A stretch of 64,000 nt of DNA from the NCBI RefSeq assembly GCF_008705135.1, contig NZ_CP023694.1, forward strand, positions 3,472,001-3,536,000, given 5' to 3'. Each line of letters opens with the position of its first letter. The first letter of the stretch is position 1. Positions 50,641 to 60,366 of the stretch are shown here, one piece after another. The notes below the pieces were generated by a model. It was given only the letters and a program-made list of their open reading frames with translations. It searched no databases and was not told the origin of the DNA. Source of the DNA: Streptomyces coeruleorubidus (GTDB taxonomy: Bacteria > Actinomycetota > Actinomycetes > Streptomycetales > Streptomycetaceae). A program made the position numbers and the translations under genes.

Positions 50641-52083
50641 ATGCGCTCGCACCTGCTCAACGACACCACCGCGGAGCAGTACCGCCGCTCCGTGACCGAC
50701 GGAGTCGAGCGGGTGGCCGCCAAACTCGCCACCACCGAACGGCCGTTCACCGGCGTCACCGTCGACGCCCTCGCTCCCGCCATCGACGCGATCGACCTCG
50801 ACAAGCCGCTGCACGACACCGCCGCGGTGCTCGACGAACTGGAGGACGTCTACCTCCGGGACGCGGTCTACTTCCACCACCCCCGCTACCTGGCCCACCT
50901 CAACTGCCCGGTCGTGATCCCTGCCGTGCTCGGCGAGGCCGTCCTGTCCGCCGTGAACTCCTCCCTGGACACCTGGGACCAGTCGGCCGGCGGCACGCTG
51001 ATCGAGCGCAAACTGATCGACTGGACGAACGAGCGCATCGGCCTCGGCCCCGCCGCCGACGGCGTGTTCACCTCCGGCGGCACCCAGTCCAACCTCCAGG
51101 CGCTGCTGCTCGCGCGCGAGGAGGCCAAGACCGACACGCTGGCCAAACTGCGGATCTTCGCCTCCGAGGTCAGCCACTTCAGCGTGAAGAAGTCCGCGAA
51201 GCTGCTCGGGCTCGGCCAGGACGCCGTGGTCTCCATACCCGTCGACCACGACAAGCGCATGCAGACCGTCGCCCTCGCCCGCGAGCTGGAGCGCTGCAAG
51301 CAGGACGGCCTCGTCCCCATGGCCGTCGTCGCCACCGCCGGCACCACCGACTTCGGCTCCATCGACCCGCTGCCTGAGATCGCCGAGCTGTGCGAGCAGT
51401 TCGGCACCTGGATGCACGTCGACGCCGCCTACGGCTGCGGGCTACTCGCCTCCCTGAAGCACCGGGACCGGCTGAACGGCATCGAGCGCGCCGACTCCGT
51501 CACCGTGGACTACCACAAGTCCTTCTTCCAGCCGGTGAGTTCGTCCGCCGTGCTGGTCCGCGACGCGGCCACGCTCCGGCACGCCACCTACCACGCCGAG
51601 TACCTGAACCCGCGCCGCATGGTGGAGGAACGTATCCCCAACCAGGTGGACAAGTCCCTCCAGACCACCCGCCGCTTCGACGCCCTCAAGCTGTGGATGA
51701 CGCTGAGGACCATGGGCGCCGACGGCATCGGGCAGCTCTTCGACGAGGTGTGCGAGCTGGCCCGGGAGGGCTGGAAACTGCTCGCCGGCGACCCGCGCTT
51801 CGACGTCGTCGTGGAGCCCAGCCTCTCCACCCTCGTCTTCCGCTACATCCCTGCGGCCGTCACCGACCCCGCCGAGATCGACCGCGCCAACCTCTACGCC
51901 CGCAAGGCCCTGTTCGCCTCCGGCGACGCCATCATCGCGGGCACCAAGGTCGGCGCCCGTCACTACCTGAAGTTCACCCTGCTCAACCCCGAGACGCAGG
52001 CGTCCGACATCGCCGCCGTCCTCGATCTGATCGCCGGCCACGCCGAGCAGTACCTGGGAGAGTCCCTTGACCGCGCGTCCTGA
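50641..52083 (+). CDS. desA: Lysine decarboxylase DesA
   Basis: 480-residue PLP-dependent group II decarboxylase making cadaverine from lysine, the first step of desferrioxamine synthesis. ATG 50641 has GGAGG 8 bases upstream. Family motifs: [20 protein letters not shown] (PLP phosphate/cofactor region), [29 protein letters not shown] and [13 protein letters not shown], with the Schiff-base Lys in the HK of the last motif. First gene of a tightly packed operon controlled by the iron box upstream. Confidence 0.96.
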   Translation: MRSHLLNDTTAEQYRRSVTDGVERVAAKLATTERPFTGVTVDALAPAIDAIDLDKPLHDTAAVLDELEDVYLRDAVYFHHPRYLAHLNCPVVIPAVLGEAVLSAVNSSLDTWDQSAGGTLIERKLIDWTNERIGLGPAADGVFTSGGTQSNLQALLLAREEAKTDTLAKLRIFASEVSHFSVKKSAKLLGLGQDAVVSIPVDHDKRMQTVALARELERCKQDGLVPMAVVATAGTTDFGSIDPLPEIAELCEQFGTWMHVDAAYGCGLLASLKHRDRLNGIERADSVTVDYHKSFFQPVSSSAVLVRDAATLRHATYHAEYLNPRRMVEERIPNQVDKSLQTTRRFDALKLWMTLRTMGADGIGQLFDEVCELAREGWKLLAGDPRFDVVVEPSLSTLVFRYIPAAVTDPAEIDRANLYARKALFASGDAIIAGTKVGARHYLKFTLLNPETQASDIAAVLDLIAGHAEQYLGESLDRAS

Positions 52084-53344
52084 AAACCCGACCAAGACCC
52101 ACGACTTCGTGGGCATCGGGCTCGGCCCCTTCAACCTCGGCCTGGCCTGCCTCACCGAGCCCATCGACGAACTCGACGGCGTCTTCCTGGAGTCGAAGCC
52201 CGACTTCGAGTGGCACGCGGGCATGTTCCTCGACGGCGCCCACCTCCAGACGCCGTTCATGTCGGACCTGGTCACCCTCGCCGACCCGACCTCCCCGTAC
52301 TCCTTCCTGAACTACCTGAAGGAGAAGGGCAGACTGTACTCGTTCTACATCCGCGAGAACTTCTACCCGCTGCGGGTCGAGTACGACGACTACTGCCGCT
52401 GGGCCGCGAACCAGCTGCGCAGCATCCGCTTCAACACGACGGTGACGGAAGTCCGGTACGAGGACGACGTCTACCTCGTGCACACGGAGGCCGGAGACGT
52501 CTTCCGCGCCCGGCACCTCGTCCTCGGCACGGGCACCCCGCCCCACATCCCCGAGGCCTGCGAGAACCTGGGCGGCGACTTCATCCACAACTCCCGCTAC
52601 CTGAGCCACAAGGCGGAGCTCCAGAAGAAGGACTCGATCACTCTCGTCGGCTCGGGCCAGTCGGCCGCCGAGATCTACTACGACCTGCTCAGCGAGATCG
52701 ACGTCCACGGCTACCGGCTGAACTGGGTCACCCGCTCCCCGCGCTTCTTCCCGCTGGAGTACACCAAGCTCACGCTGGAGATGACGTCGCCGGAGTACGT
52801 CGACTACTTCCGCGAGCTGCCCGAGGCCACCCGCTACCGCCTCACGGCCGAGCAAAAGGGCCTGTTCAAGGGCATCGACGGCGACCTGATCAACGAGATC
52901 TTCGACCTGCTCTACCAGAAGAACCTCGGCGGTCCCGTGCCCACGCGCCTGCTCACCAACTCCTCGCTGACCAGCGCGGCGTACGAGAACGGCACGTACA
53001 CGCTCGGCTTCCGCCAGGAGGAGCAGCAGAAGGACTTCGAGCTGACCTCCGAGGGCCTGGTCCTGGCCACCGGCTACCGGTACGCCGAGCCGGAGTTCCT
53101 CAAGCCCGTGCGGGACCGCCTGGTCTACGACTCCCGGGGCAACTTCGACGTCGCCCGCAACTACGCCGTCGACGTCACCGGCCGGGGCATCTTCCTCCAG
53201 AACGCCGGCGTCCACACCCACAGCATCACCAGCCCCGACCTGGGCATGGGCCCGTACCGGAACGCGTACATCATCCGCGAGCTGCTCGGCACCGAGTACT
53301 ACCCGGTGGAGAAGACGATCGCGTTCCAGGAGTTCTCCGTATGA
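52067..53344 (+). CDS. desB: Cadaverine N-monooxygenase DesB
   Basis: 425 residues from TTG 52067, overlapping the end of desA by 17 bases, GGGAG upstream. FAD/NADPH-dependent amine N-hydroxylase (lysine/ornithine monooxygenase family): [20 protein letters not shown] (FAD GxGxxN-type motif), [39 protein letters not shown] (NADPH motif) and [11 protein letters not shown] near the C-terminus. It converts cadaverine to N-hydroxycadaverine. The unusual TTG start with overlap may set a lower level than DesA. Confidence 0.96.
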   Translation: MTARPENPTKTHDFVGIGLGPFNLGLACLTEPIDELDGVFLESKPDFEWHAGMFLDGAHLQTPFMSDLVTLADPTSPYSFLNYLKEKGRLYSFYIRENFYPLRVEYDDYCRWAANQLRSIRFNTTVTEVRYEDDVYLVHTEAGDVFRARHLVLGTGTPPHIPEACENLGGDFIHNSRYLSHKAELQKKDSITLVGSGQSAAEIYYDLLSEIDVHGYRLNWVTRSPRFFPLEYTKLTLEMTSPEYVDYFRELPEATRYRLTAEQKGLFKGIDGDLINEIFDLLYQKNLGGPVPTRLLTNSSLTSAAYENGTYTLGFRQEEQQKDFELTSEGLVLATGYRYAEPEFLKPVRDRLVYDSRGNFDVARNYAVDVTGRGIFLQNAGVHTHSITSPDLGMGPYRNAYIIRELLGTEYYPVEKTIAFQEFSV

Positions 53345-53889
53345 GCACCACCGGCATCGGCACGTTCACCATCCGCCCGCTCGACCCCCTGAAGGACGCC
53401 GAGCTGCTGCACTCCTGGGTCACCCACCCCAAGGCGGCCTACTGGATGATGCAGGACGCGAATCTCCCGGACGTCGAGCGCGAGTACATGCGCATCGCCG
53501 CGCACGAGCACCACCACGCCTACCTCGGCCTGCACGAGGGCCGGCCGGCGTTCCTGATGGAGAAGTACGACCCCCGGTACGTCGAGCTGACCGGGCTGTA
53601 CGACCCCGAGCCCGGCGACGTCGGCATGCACTTCCTCGTCGCGCCGACCGACCGGCCGATCCACGGCTTCACCCGGGCCGTCATCACCGCCGTGATGGAC
53701 GAGCTGTTCGCCGACCCGCGCACCCGGCGGGTCGTGGTGGAGCCCGACGTGAGCAACAAGGCCGTGCACGCGCTGAACGAGGCCGTCGGCTTCGTGCCCG
53801 TCCGTGAGATCGACAAGCCGGAGAAGCGCGCGCTGCTGAGCTTCTGCACGCGCGATCAGTTCGTGGCCGCCCGAGGAGTAGCCGTATGA
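53341..53889 (+). CDS. desC: Acyltransferase DesC
   Basis: 182 residues from ATG 53341, overlapping desB (ATGA). GNAT-type acyl-CoA transferase of the IucB/RhbD family: [60 protein letters not shown] and [20 protein letters not shown]. It acylates N-hydroxycadaverine with succinyl- or acetyl-CoA to give the hydroxamate units of desferrioxamine. Confidence 0.96.
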   Translation: MSTTGIGTFTIRPLDPLKDAELLHSWVTHPKAAYWMMQDANLPDVEREYMRIAAHEHHHAYLGLHEGRPAFLMEKYDPRYVELTGLYDPEPGDVGMHFLVAPTDRPIHGFTRAVITAVMDELFADPRTRRVVVEPDVSNKAVHALNEAVGFVPVREIDKPEKRALLSFCTRDQFVAARGVAV

Positions 53890-55655
53890 CCCTGTCCGAC
53901 GCCGTAGCGCATCTGTCCCCCCACCGCTGGGCGCGGGCCAACCGCCTCCTGATCCGCAAGGCACTCGCCGAGTTCGCGCACGAGCGCCTGATCACCCCCG
54001 AGCAGGACGGGGACGGTTACGTCGTCCGCAGCGACGACGGCCAGACCCGGTACACCTTCACGGCCACGGTCCGCGCCCTCGACCACTGGCAGGTCGACGC
54101 CGACTCGATCGCCCGCCACCGTGACGGCGCCGAACTCCCGCTCGCCGCCCTGGACTTCTTCATCGAGTTGCAGAAGTCCCTGGGCCTGAGCGACGACATC
54201 CTGCCCGTCTACCTGGAGGAGATCTCCTCCACCCTCTCGGGCACCTGCTACAAGCTCACCAAGCCGAAGACGACGGCCGCCGAGCTGGCACGCGGCGACT
54301 TCCAGGCCATCGAGACCGGCATGACCGAGGGCCACCCCTGCTTCGTGGCCAACAACGGCCGGCTCGGCTTCGGCATCCACGAGTACCTGTCGTACGCGCC
54401 GGAGACGGCGAGCCCGGTCCGCCTGGTGTGGCTGGCCGCCCACCGCTCGCGGGCCGCCTTCACGGCCGGTGTCGGCATCGAGTACGAGTCGTTCCTGCGC
54501 GAGGAGCTGGGCGAGGAGACCGTCGAGCGCTTCCACGGCGTCCTGCGCGACCAGGACCTGGACCCGGCCGACTACCTCCTCATCCCCGTCCACCCCTGGC
54601 AGTGGTGGAACAAACTCACCGTCACCTTCGCCGCCGAGGTCGCCCGGGGGTACCTGGTCTGCCTGGGCGAGGGCGACGACGAGTACCTGGCCCAGCAGTC
54701 CATCCGGACGTTCTTCAACCGGTCCAGCCCCGAGAAGCACTATGTGAAGACGGCCCTGTCCGTCATCAACATGGGCTTCATGCGCGGGCTGTCGGCCGCG
54801 TACATGGAGGCCACCCCCGCGATCAACGACTGGCTGGCCCAGCTCATCGACAACGACGAGGTCCTGAAGTCGACCGGCCTGTCGATCATCCGGGAGCGCG
54901 CCGCCGTCGGCTACCGGCACCTGGAGTACGAGCAGGCGACGGACCGCTACTCGCCGTACCGCAAGATGCTCGCCGCGCTGTGGCGGGAGAGCCCGGTGCC
55001 GTCCCTGAAGGACGGCGAGTCCCTGGCCACCATGGCCTCGCTGGTCCATGTCGACCACCAGGGAGCGTCCGTCGCGGGCGCGCTGATCGAGCAATCGGGC
55101 CTCACCCCGAAGGAGTGGCTGCGCCACTACCTCCGCGCGTACTTCACGCCCCTCCTGCACAGCTTCTACGCCTACGACCTGGTCTTCATGCCGCACGGCG
55201 AGAACGTCATCCTCGTGCTGAAGGACGGCGTCGTGCAGCGGGCGATCTACAAGGACATCGCCGAGGAGATCGCCGTCATGGACCCGGACGCGGTGCTGCC
55301 GCCGACGGTGGAGCGGCTGCGCGTGGAGGTCCCGGAAGACAAGAAACTCCTGTCGGTTTTCACGGACGTCTTCGACTGCTTCTTCCGCTTCCTCGCGGCG
55401 AACCTCGCCTCCGAGGGCATCCTGGAGGAGGACGACTTCTGGCGCACGGTCGCGGAGGTCACCCGCGAGTACCAGGAGTCGATGCCCGGACTGGCGGACA
55501 AGTTCAAGCAGTACGACATGTTCGCCCCCGAGTTCGCGCTGTCCTGCCTCAACCGCCTCCAACTGCGCAACAACGAACAGATGGTGGACCTGTCGGACCC
55601 GTCCGGCGCCCTCCAACTGGTCGGCACCCTCAAGAACCCGATCGCGGAGTTCTGA
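53886..55655 (+). CDS. desD: NRPS-independent siderophore synthetase DesD
   Basis: 589 residues from ATG 53886, overlapping desC (ATGA). IucA/IucC-type synthetase that uses ATP to condense and cyclise N-hydroxy-N-succinylcadaverine units to desferrioxamine. Motifs: EEISSTLSGTCYKLTKPKTT, GHPCFVANNGRLGFGIHEYL, HPWQWWNKLTVTFA, LAQQSIRTFFNRSSPEKHYV with the substrate/ATP site, YDLVFMPHGENVILVLKDG. Length is standard. A hairpin terminator follows 15 bases after the stop. Confidence 0.96.
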   Translation: MTLSDAVAHLSPHRWARANRLLIRKALAEFAHERLITPEQDGDGYVVRSDDGQTRYTFTATVRALDHWQVDADSIARHRDGAELPLAALDFFIELQKSLGLSDDILPVYLEEISSTLSGTCYKLTKPKTTAAELARGDFQAIETGMTEGHPCFVANNGRLGFGIHEYLSYAPETASPVRLVWLAAHRSRAAFTAGVGIEYESFLREELGEETVERFHGVLRDQDLDPADYLLIPVHPWQWWNKLTVTFAAEVARGYLVCLGEGDDEYLAQQSIRTFFNRSSPEKHYVKTALSVINMGFMRGLSAAYMEATPAINDWLAQLIDNDEVLKSTGLSIIRERAAVGYRHLEYEQATDRYSPYRKMLAALWRESPVPSLKDGESLATMASLVHVDHQGASVAGALIEQSGLTPKEWLRHYLRAYFTPLLHSFYAYDLVFMPHGENVILVLKDGVVQRAIYKDIAEEIAVMDPDAVLPPTVERLRVEVPEDKKLLSVFTDVFDCFFRFLAANLASEGILEEDDFWRTVAEVTREYQESMPGLADKFKQYDMFAPEFALSCLNRLQLRNNEQMVDLSDPSGALQLVGTLKNPIAEF

Positions 55656-55670
55656 CCCACAGACAGACGA

Positions 55671-55699
55671 GCACCCCGGAGTACGGTCCTCCGGGGTGC
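55671..55699 (+). terminator. Terminator of the des operon
   Basis: Perfect 11-bp stem (55671-55681 with 55689-55699), 7-base loop, then a CGTCGTTTCTTTT tail. Confidence 0.85.
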
Positions 55700-55713
55700 C
55701 CGTCGTTTCTTTT

Positions 55714-55756
55714 CAGGGGCGCGGGGAACTGCGCGACAAGCCCCCACGCACCCGCA
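55714..55756 (+). repeat. Interspersed intergenic repeat, copy 2
   Basis: AGGGGCGCGGGGAACTGCGC, then GACAAGCCCCCACGCACCCG. Located between the des terminator and the convergent GH20 gene; reverse-complement relative of the 49511 copy and similar to the 62197 copy. Confidence 0.8.
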
Positions 55757-55762
55757 GACGAA

Positions 55763-57367
55763 TCACGGCCCGTCAGAACCCCACGGCACCTGCGGCGACC
55801 TGTAATAGCCGATGCCCAGGACGTCCCACCGCTCAGCCTGCGCAGCAAGCCGCACCTTGTACCGCTCCCAGTCGTGAGAAGCCGCCGACGACCACCCCAA
55901 CTCGGCAACCCCCGGCAACCGCGGAAACGCCATGTACTCGATGTGCTCGGAGTCCTCGAGGGTCTCCGACCACATCGGCGCCTCCACCCCCCGCACAGCC
56001 CCGGCCGGCACCCCGGCCAGATACGCCCCCGGATCCCAGTCGTAGGACCGCCGCACCTCGACATACCCCGCCCAGGACAGCCCCAGCGGCGTGTCCTTCG
56101 TGTACTTCATGTCGAGATACACCCGGTCGGCCGGAGACAGGATCAGCCCCGTCCCGCTCTGCGCGGCCTTCACCACCTGCGCCTTCTCCTCGGCGCTGGT
56201 GCTGTCCAGCCCCCAGTACTGGGCGAGAGCCCCCTTCGCCGGAGTCGCCCCGGTGAGCTGGTGCCAGCCGACCACCGTCTTGCCGTACTTCGCGACGACC
56301 GGCTGCACCCGGTCCATGAACTCGACGTAGTCCTCGTGGCTGGTGGAGTGCGCCTCGTCGCCCCCGATGTGGAGGTACTTGCCGGGCGTGAGCGCGGCCA
56401 GTTCACGGATCACGTCGTCCACGAAGTCGTACGTGATCTCCTTGCCGACGCAGAGCGAGCTGAAGCCGACGTCGGTGCCGGTGTACAGCGGGGGTGCCAC
56501 GCCGTCGCAGTTCAGTTCGGCGTAGGAGGCGAGGGCCGCGTTGGTGTGGCCCGGCATGTCTATCTCCGGGACGACTTCCAGGTAGCGGGAGCCGGCGTAC
56601 CGCACGATCTCCTTGTACTGGGCCTTCGTGTAGTAGCCGCCGGGACCGCCGCCGACCTCGGTGGAGCCGCCGTAGGTCGCCAGGCGCGGCCAGGAGTCGA
56701 CGGCGATGCGCCAGCCCTGGTCGTCGCTGAGGTGCAGATGCAGCTTGTTGATCTTGTAGAGGGCGAGCTGGTCGATGTAGCGCTTGACCTGGTCGACGGT
56801 GAAGAAGTGCCGGGAGACGTCGAGCATGGCGCCGCGCCAGCCGTAGCGCGGGCTGTCCGTGATGGTGCCGCCGGCGACCAGCCAGGGGCCGGGCTGGACG
56901 GTGTCCTTCTCGACGGCCGCGGGGAGGAGCTGGCGCAGGGTCTGCACGCCGTGGAAGAGGCCGGCGGGCCCGGCCGCGGTGAGGGTGACGCCCTTGCGGC
57001 CACTGTCGAGGCGGTAGCCCTCGGCGCCGAAGGGGCCCTTGGCGAGGCGCAGTCGGATGCCCCCGGCGCCGCGGTCGGTGATGGGGAGGCGGTAGCCGGT
57101 GGAGGGCCGCAGCACGGCCGCGAGGTACTCGGCGACGCGCCGCGCCGCCCGCGAGCCGTCGACGTGGATGTGCGTGCCGCGGGTGATGCGGTACGGGGAG
57201 CCGCCCGGGGCGACGGAAGCGGGCGCGGGTATCACGCGGTCGAGCGGGGTGGGCGATGCCGCCTGTGCGGGGGCGGCGCCCGTCATGGAGACGCCCATCG
57301 CGAGCAGCAGCAGGGAACCGAGGAGGCGAAGCGTTCTGTGGTGCGGTCTCACACGGCCATCTCTCAC
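55763..57367 (-). CDS. Secreted GH20 beta-N-acetylhexosaminidase
   Basis: 534 residues from GTG 57367, GGAAGGGA upstream; the frame is open further but without homology. Signal peptide RTLRLLGSLLLLAMGVSMTG then AAPAQAA. GH20 with N-terminal domain (VIPAPASVAPGG) and catalytic barrel: MLDVSRHFFTVDQVKRYIDQ, LHLHLSDDQGWRI, YLEVVPEIDMPGHTNAALAS and the catalytic pair HIGGDEAH (Asp-Glu). Releases GlcNAc from chitin oligosaccharides. Corresponds to S. coelicolor SCO2786, a DasR target; a DasR-type site lies 34 bases upstream. Confidence 0.93.
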   Translation of the reverse strand: MRDGRVRPHHRTLRLLGSLLLLAMGVSMTGAAPAQAASPTPLDRVIPAPASVAPGGSPYRITRGTHIHVDGSRAARRVAEYLAAVLRPSTGYRLPITDRGAGGIRLRLAKGPFGAEGYRLDSGRKGVTLTAAGPAGLFHGVQTLRQLLPAAVEKDTVQPGPWLVAGGTITDSPRYGWRGAMLDVSRHFFTVDQVKRYIDQLALYKINKLHLHLSDDQGWRIAVDSWPRLATYGGSTEVGGGPGGYYTKAQYKEIVRYAGSRYLEVVPEIDMPGHTNAALASYAELNCDGVAPPLYTGTDVGFSSLCVGKEITYDFVDDVIRELAALTPGKYLHIGGDEAHSTSHEDYVEFMDRVQPVVAKYGKTVVGWHQLTGATPAKGALAQYWGLDSTSAEEKAQVVKAAQSGTGLILSPADRVYLDMKYTKDTPLGLSWAGYVEVRRSYDWDPGAYLAGVPAGAVRGVEAPMWSETLEDSEHIEYMAFPRLPGVAELGWSSAASHDWERYKVRLAAQAERWDVLGIGYYRSPQVPWGSDGP

Positions 57368-57400
57368 AAGCGTGTCCCTTCCATGAGCCGTTGAGCTCCA

Positions 57401-57416
57401 AGAGGTCTGGACCACT
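57401..57416. promoter_or_regulatory. DasR response element (dre-type site)
   Basis: AGAGGTCTGGACCACT closely matches the dre consensus A(G/C)TGGTCTAGACCA(G/C)T and has a near palindromic centre. It is placed between the GH20 gene and the divergent DUF4429 gene, suited to repress the former in response to GlcNAc-derived phosphates. Confidence 0.82.
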
Positions 57417-57447
57417 CTCTCGTGAGACTGGTGGAACAATCCACCCC

Positions 57448-58332
57448 ATGGCGGAAATCATCCAGAAGGACGGCACATGGGCCTTCGACGGCGACGCCCT
57501 GCGGCTGACCCCCGGGCGGGACAAGAACGTCAGTCTGCTGCGCAGGGAGCTGGGTGAACTGGTCGTCCCGCTGGGGGCGTTGGCGGGGATCTCCTTCGAG
57601 CAGGGCAAGAAGGCGGGGCGGCTCAGGCTCCGCCTGCGCGACGGCGCCGACCCGCTGCTGCACGCCACGGGCGGCCGGCTCACCGAGCCCCACGACCCCT
57701 ACCAGCTGATCGTGGAGTCCGACCGCTACGGCGTCGCCGAGTACTTCACGGACGAGGTCCGCAACGCGCTGCTCCTGGACCAGGTGCCGGGCGAACCGGT
57801 GGACGCGTACCTGCTGCCGGGCCCCTCCGTCCCCCTGTCGGTCTCCGCCGGAGACGGCACCGCCGGCTTCGACGGTGAGCGCATACGCCTGGAGTGGAAC
57901 TGGAAGACGGAGGACGCCAAGGCCGCCGCCGGTGCCCGCACGCTCTCGCTCACCGACATCACGGGCGTGGAGTGGCAGCCGGCGGCCGGCCTGGAGAACG
58001 GCTACCTCCGCTTCACCGTAAGGAACGCGCCGACCAAGGCCCCGCCCAAGTACGACCCCAACGCGGTGGAACTGTGGGGCTTCAAGAAGGACCCGCTGAT
58101 GGCGCTGGTCGCGGCGGCGGTCCAGGCCAGGCTTCCGCACCCGGCCCGGGCCGCCGCCGGCGACGAGCCGGACGCGCGACCGGAACTGCCTTCTCCTCCG
58201 GTCACGTCCGCCGAGGACGATCACGACGCCCTGCTGCGCCGCCTGCGCGAGCTCGGTGAGCTGCACCGCACAGGCGTGCTGACGGACGACGAGTTCGCGC
58301 TGGCCAAGCAGGCGATCCTCAAGCGGATGTAG
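57448..58332 (+). CDS. DUF4429 domain protein with C-terminal SHOCT
   Basis: 294 residues from ATG 57448. Two DUF4429 modules (GTWAFDGDALRLTPG, VVPLGALAGISFEQGKKAGR; repeated in GFDGERIRLEWNWK and SLTDITGVEWQPA), then a short SHOCT helix pair (LLRRLRELGELHRTGVLTDD with EFALAKQAILKRM) at the very end. The repeat structure of PH-like modules suggests a binding scaffold; function unknown. It is common in actinobacteria. The gene lies divergent from the GH20 gene and ends 12 bases from the convergent phosphatase gene. Confidence 0.82.
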   Translation: MAEIIQKDGTWAFDGDALRLTPGRDKNVSLLRRELGELVVPLGALAGISFEQGKKAGRLRLRLRDGADPLLHATGGRLTEPHDPYQLIVESDRYGVAEYFTDEVRNALLLDQVPGEPVDAYLLPGPSVPLSVSAGDGTAGFDGERIRLEWNWKTEDAKAAAGARTLSLTDITGVEWQPAAGLENGYLRFTVRNAPTKAPPKYDPNAVELWGFKKDPLMALVAAAVQARLPHPARAAAGDEPDARPELPSPPVTSAEDDHDALLRRLRELGELHRTGVLTDDEFALAKQAILKRM

Positions 58333-58344
58333 CAGCTTGGGGCG

Positions 58345-59925
58345 CTACTTCGCCCGGCGCGCCACCGTGAAGTGGTCCACCTGCTCCCCGGTCTCGGCGA
58401 TGCCGCGCACGGTGAGCGTGGCCAGGCGTCCCCTCGGCGCGGGGGTGACGTCCACGCGCAGGAAGGAGTAGTCGAGGTAACGCACCCGCGACCAGGTGAC
58501 GGTCTCGTTCTGCTTGCCGCCCTTGACGTTGACGAACGAGGGCACGGAGTCCACGTCGTGCTCGTTGCCCTCGTACGACAGCGGGGCGCTGAACGCGTAG
58601 AGGCTGCGGCCCGCCGCACCGGCCGTCACGTACACCACGCCGTCGGTCTCGGGGTAGGCCGTGCCACCGATCGGGAGCTTCCTGGTGACCTCGCCGTCCT
58701 TGATGACGTCGGTGCGCTCGTACTGGTGGTTGTGGCCGTTGACGACCAGGTCCACGGTGTACTTCTCGAACAGCGGCACCCACTCCTGCCGGACCCCGCC
58801 CTCGGAGGCGTGCGAGGTGGAGGTGCAGTAGGCGCAGTGGTGGAAGAACACGACGATGAAGTCGATGTCGCGCGCGGCCCGGTACTTCTTGAGCTGAGCC
58901 TCCAGCCACTTGGTCTGGGTGCCGCCGGAGATGCCCAGGTTGGCCGGGATCTCGAAGGAGATGTCGTTGGCGTCGAGCGAGATGACGGCCGTGTTGCCGT
59001 AGGCGAAGGAGTAGACGCCCGGGAGGTTCTTCCGGTCGGGGCCGTTGTCCGGGAGGGTCCAGCGGGCCTCCTCGCCGCCGTAGCCGTTGGGCGCGTACCA
59101 GGCCTCCATGTCGTGGTTGCCGTAGGCGGGCATCCACGGGACGGACTTGGCGACGGACTCGGTCTGGGCGAGGAACTGGTCCCACACGCGCGAGTCGAAG
59201 CCGGTGTCGTCGGTCCTGCCCTGGCCGGCCGGGTCGCCGTAGGCGATGTCGCCGGCGTGCAGGTGGAAGGCCGGGTTCTGGCCGAGGAGCAGGCTGTTGT
59301 TGGCGAGCGCGTGGTAGCTGACGCCCTCGTCACCGAAGGCCGTGAAGGTGAAGGGCGCCTTGTGCGCGGGGGCGGTGGTGAAGGTACCGAGGGTGCCCAG
59401 CAGGTGCGGTTCGGCCGGGTCGAAGCCCTGGTGGCCGACGCCGTAGTAGTACGTCCGGCCCGGGCGCAGATGGGTCAGCCGGGCGTGGACGTAGTACTGG
59501 GTGTGGTTGCCGCTCGCGCCGACACCGGCGGGCGTGAAGAGGGTGCGGACCTCGGCGTCGATCTTCCGGGAGAGGTCCGTGGGGTGGGCGCCGATCCGGA
59601 TGAACGGCTTCTTGACGGCGACCGGGACCTGCCAGGAGACGGTCATCTCCGTGCGCGGGTCGGTGCCGTAGGCGAGGTGGCGGCCGAAGGGGGCGACGAA
59701 GGCGCCGTCGACGGTCTCGGTCGCGGAAGCGGTGCGGGCGGTCGGAACGGCCGCCTGGGCGGTGGCGCCCGGCACGAAGGCGCCACCCACGACGGCACCG
59801 AGCGTGACGGCGCCGCCTCTGATCATCGAGCGCCGGGAGAACCTGGCGCGCAGGTACTCGTGCTGCTCGGCCATACTCATGTGCTCGGCGAGCCGCTCGG
59901 GTACGCCCATACGAGGAATGTCCAT
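58345..59925 (-). CDS. Tat-exported purple-acid-phosphatase-like metallophosphoesterase
   Basis: 526 residues from ATG 59925. An unusual approximately 30-residue leader precedes the twin-arginine signal (RFSRRSMIRGGAVTLGAVVG). A Fn3-like N-terminal PAP domain (HLAYGTDPRTEMTVSWQVPV, HTQYYVHARLTHLRPGRTYY) is followed by the metallophosphatase core: TAFGDEGVSYHALA, HAGDIAYGDP, PAYGNHDMEAWY, VVFFHHCAYC and VNGHNHQYERTD. These are the binuclear metal motifs of the family. Substrate: extracellular phosphomonoesters or phosphodiesters. Convergent with the DUF4429 gene. Confidence 0.88.
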   Translation of the reverse strand: MDIPRMGVPERLAEHMSMAEQHEYLRARFSRRSMIRGGAVTLGAVVGGAFVPGATAQAAVPTARTASATETVDGAFVAPFGRHLAYGTDPRTEMTVSWQVPVAVKKPFIRIGAHPTDLSRKIDAEVRTLFTPAGVGASGNHTQYYVHARLTHLRPGRTYYYGVGHQGFDPAEPHLLGTLGTFTTAPAHKAPFTFTAFGDEGVSYHALANNSLLLGQNPAFHLHAGDIAYGDPAGQGRTDDTGFDSRVWDQFLAQTESVAKSVPWMPAYGNHDMEAWYAPNGYGGEEARWTLPDNGPDRKNLPGVYSFAYGNTAVISLDANDISFEIPANLGISGGTQTKWLEAQLKKYRAARDIDFIVVFFHHCAYCTSTSHASEGGVRQEWVPLFEKYTVDLVVNGHNHQYERTDVIKDGEVTRKLPIGGTAYPETDGVVYVTAGAAGRSLYAFSAPLSYEGNEHDVDSVPSFVNVKGGKQNETVTWSRVRYLDYSFLRVDVTPAPRGRLATLTVRGIAETGEQVDHFTVARRAK

Positions 59926-60096
59926 GGCGTCCAAAAATCGACGCCTCGGGCAACGGGATACAGGCCACCCGGTGGACGCGCCACGAACAAGCGCTCATGA
60001 CGGGTTCAACCTTCTCCCAAAGAAACCCCATGGCGATGTGCCCGAAACCGGGCAGAATTCTTGCGAAAGCGCCGCCGGTGCTCCAGGATCTACCGG

Positions 60097-60354
60097 GTGC
60101 ACGACGAACTCGTTGATCATCTGACGCGGTCCACGCCCCTCAGCCGGGGCGAGGCGCTGCGTGTGATCCAGGACGTGCTCGCCTATTTCGACGAGACGAC
60201 CGAGGAGTACGTCCGTCGCCGCCACCGCGAGCTCCAGGCCCAGGGCCTGGTGAACGCGGCGATCTTCGAGCGGATCGAGGCGGATCTCAAATACCGCGCG
60301 GTGGCACCGCCGGAGCTCTCGCTCCGGCAGCTGCGGCGCATCGTCTACGGCTAG
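60097..60354 (+). CDS. Small conserved acidic protein, unknown function
   Basis: 85 residues from GTG 60097; an in-frame TTG at 60061 would prepend a basic stretch. The sequence is charged and helical (STPLSRGEALRVIQDVLAYF, TTEEYVRRRHRELQAQGLVN, AAIFERIEADLKYR, PELSLRQLRRIVYG) with no known domain. Similar small proteins are conserved before glmS in streptomycetes. It ends 12 bases before glmS, so is cotranscribed with it. Confidence 0.75.
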   Translation: MHDELVDHLTRSTPLSRGEALRVIQDVLAYFDETTEEYVRRRHRELQAQGLVNAAIFERIEADLKYRAVAPPELSLRQLRRIVYG

Positions 60355-60366
60355 GAATGCGTATAT

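Noticed and set aside
54428..57394. Plus-strand open frame of 988 codons
   Set aside because: Shadow of desD in another frame and antisense of the GH20 gene; Arg/Pro-rich low-information composition.
60355..60366. glmS ribozyme or riboswitch before glmS
   Set aside because: Only 12 bases separate glmS from the preceding gene, leaving no room, and no such structure is visible.
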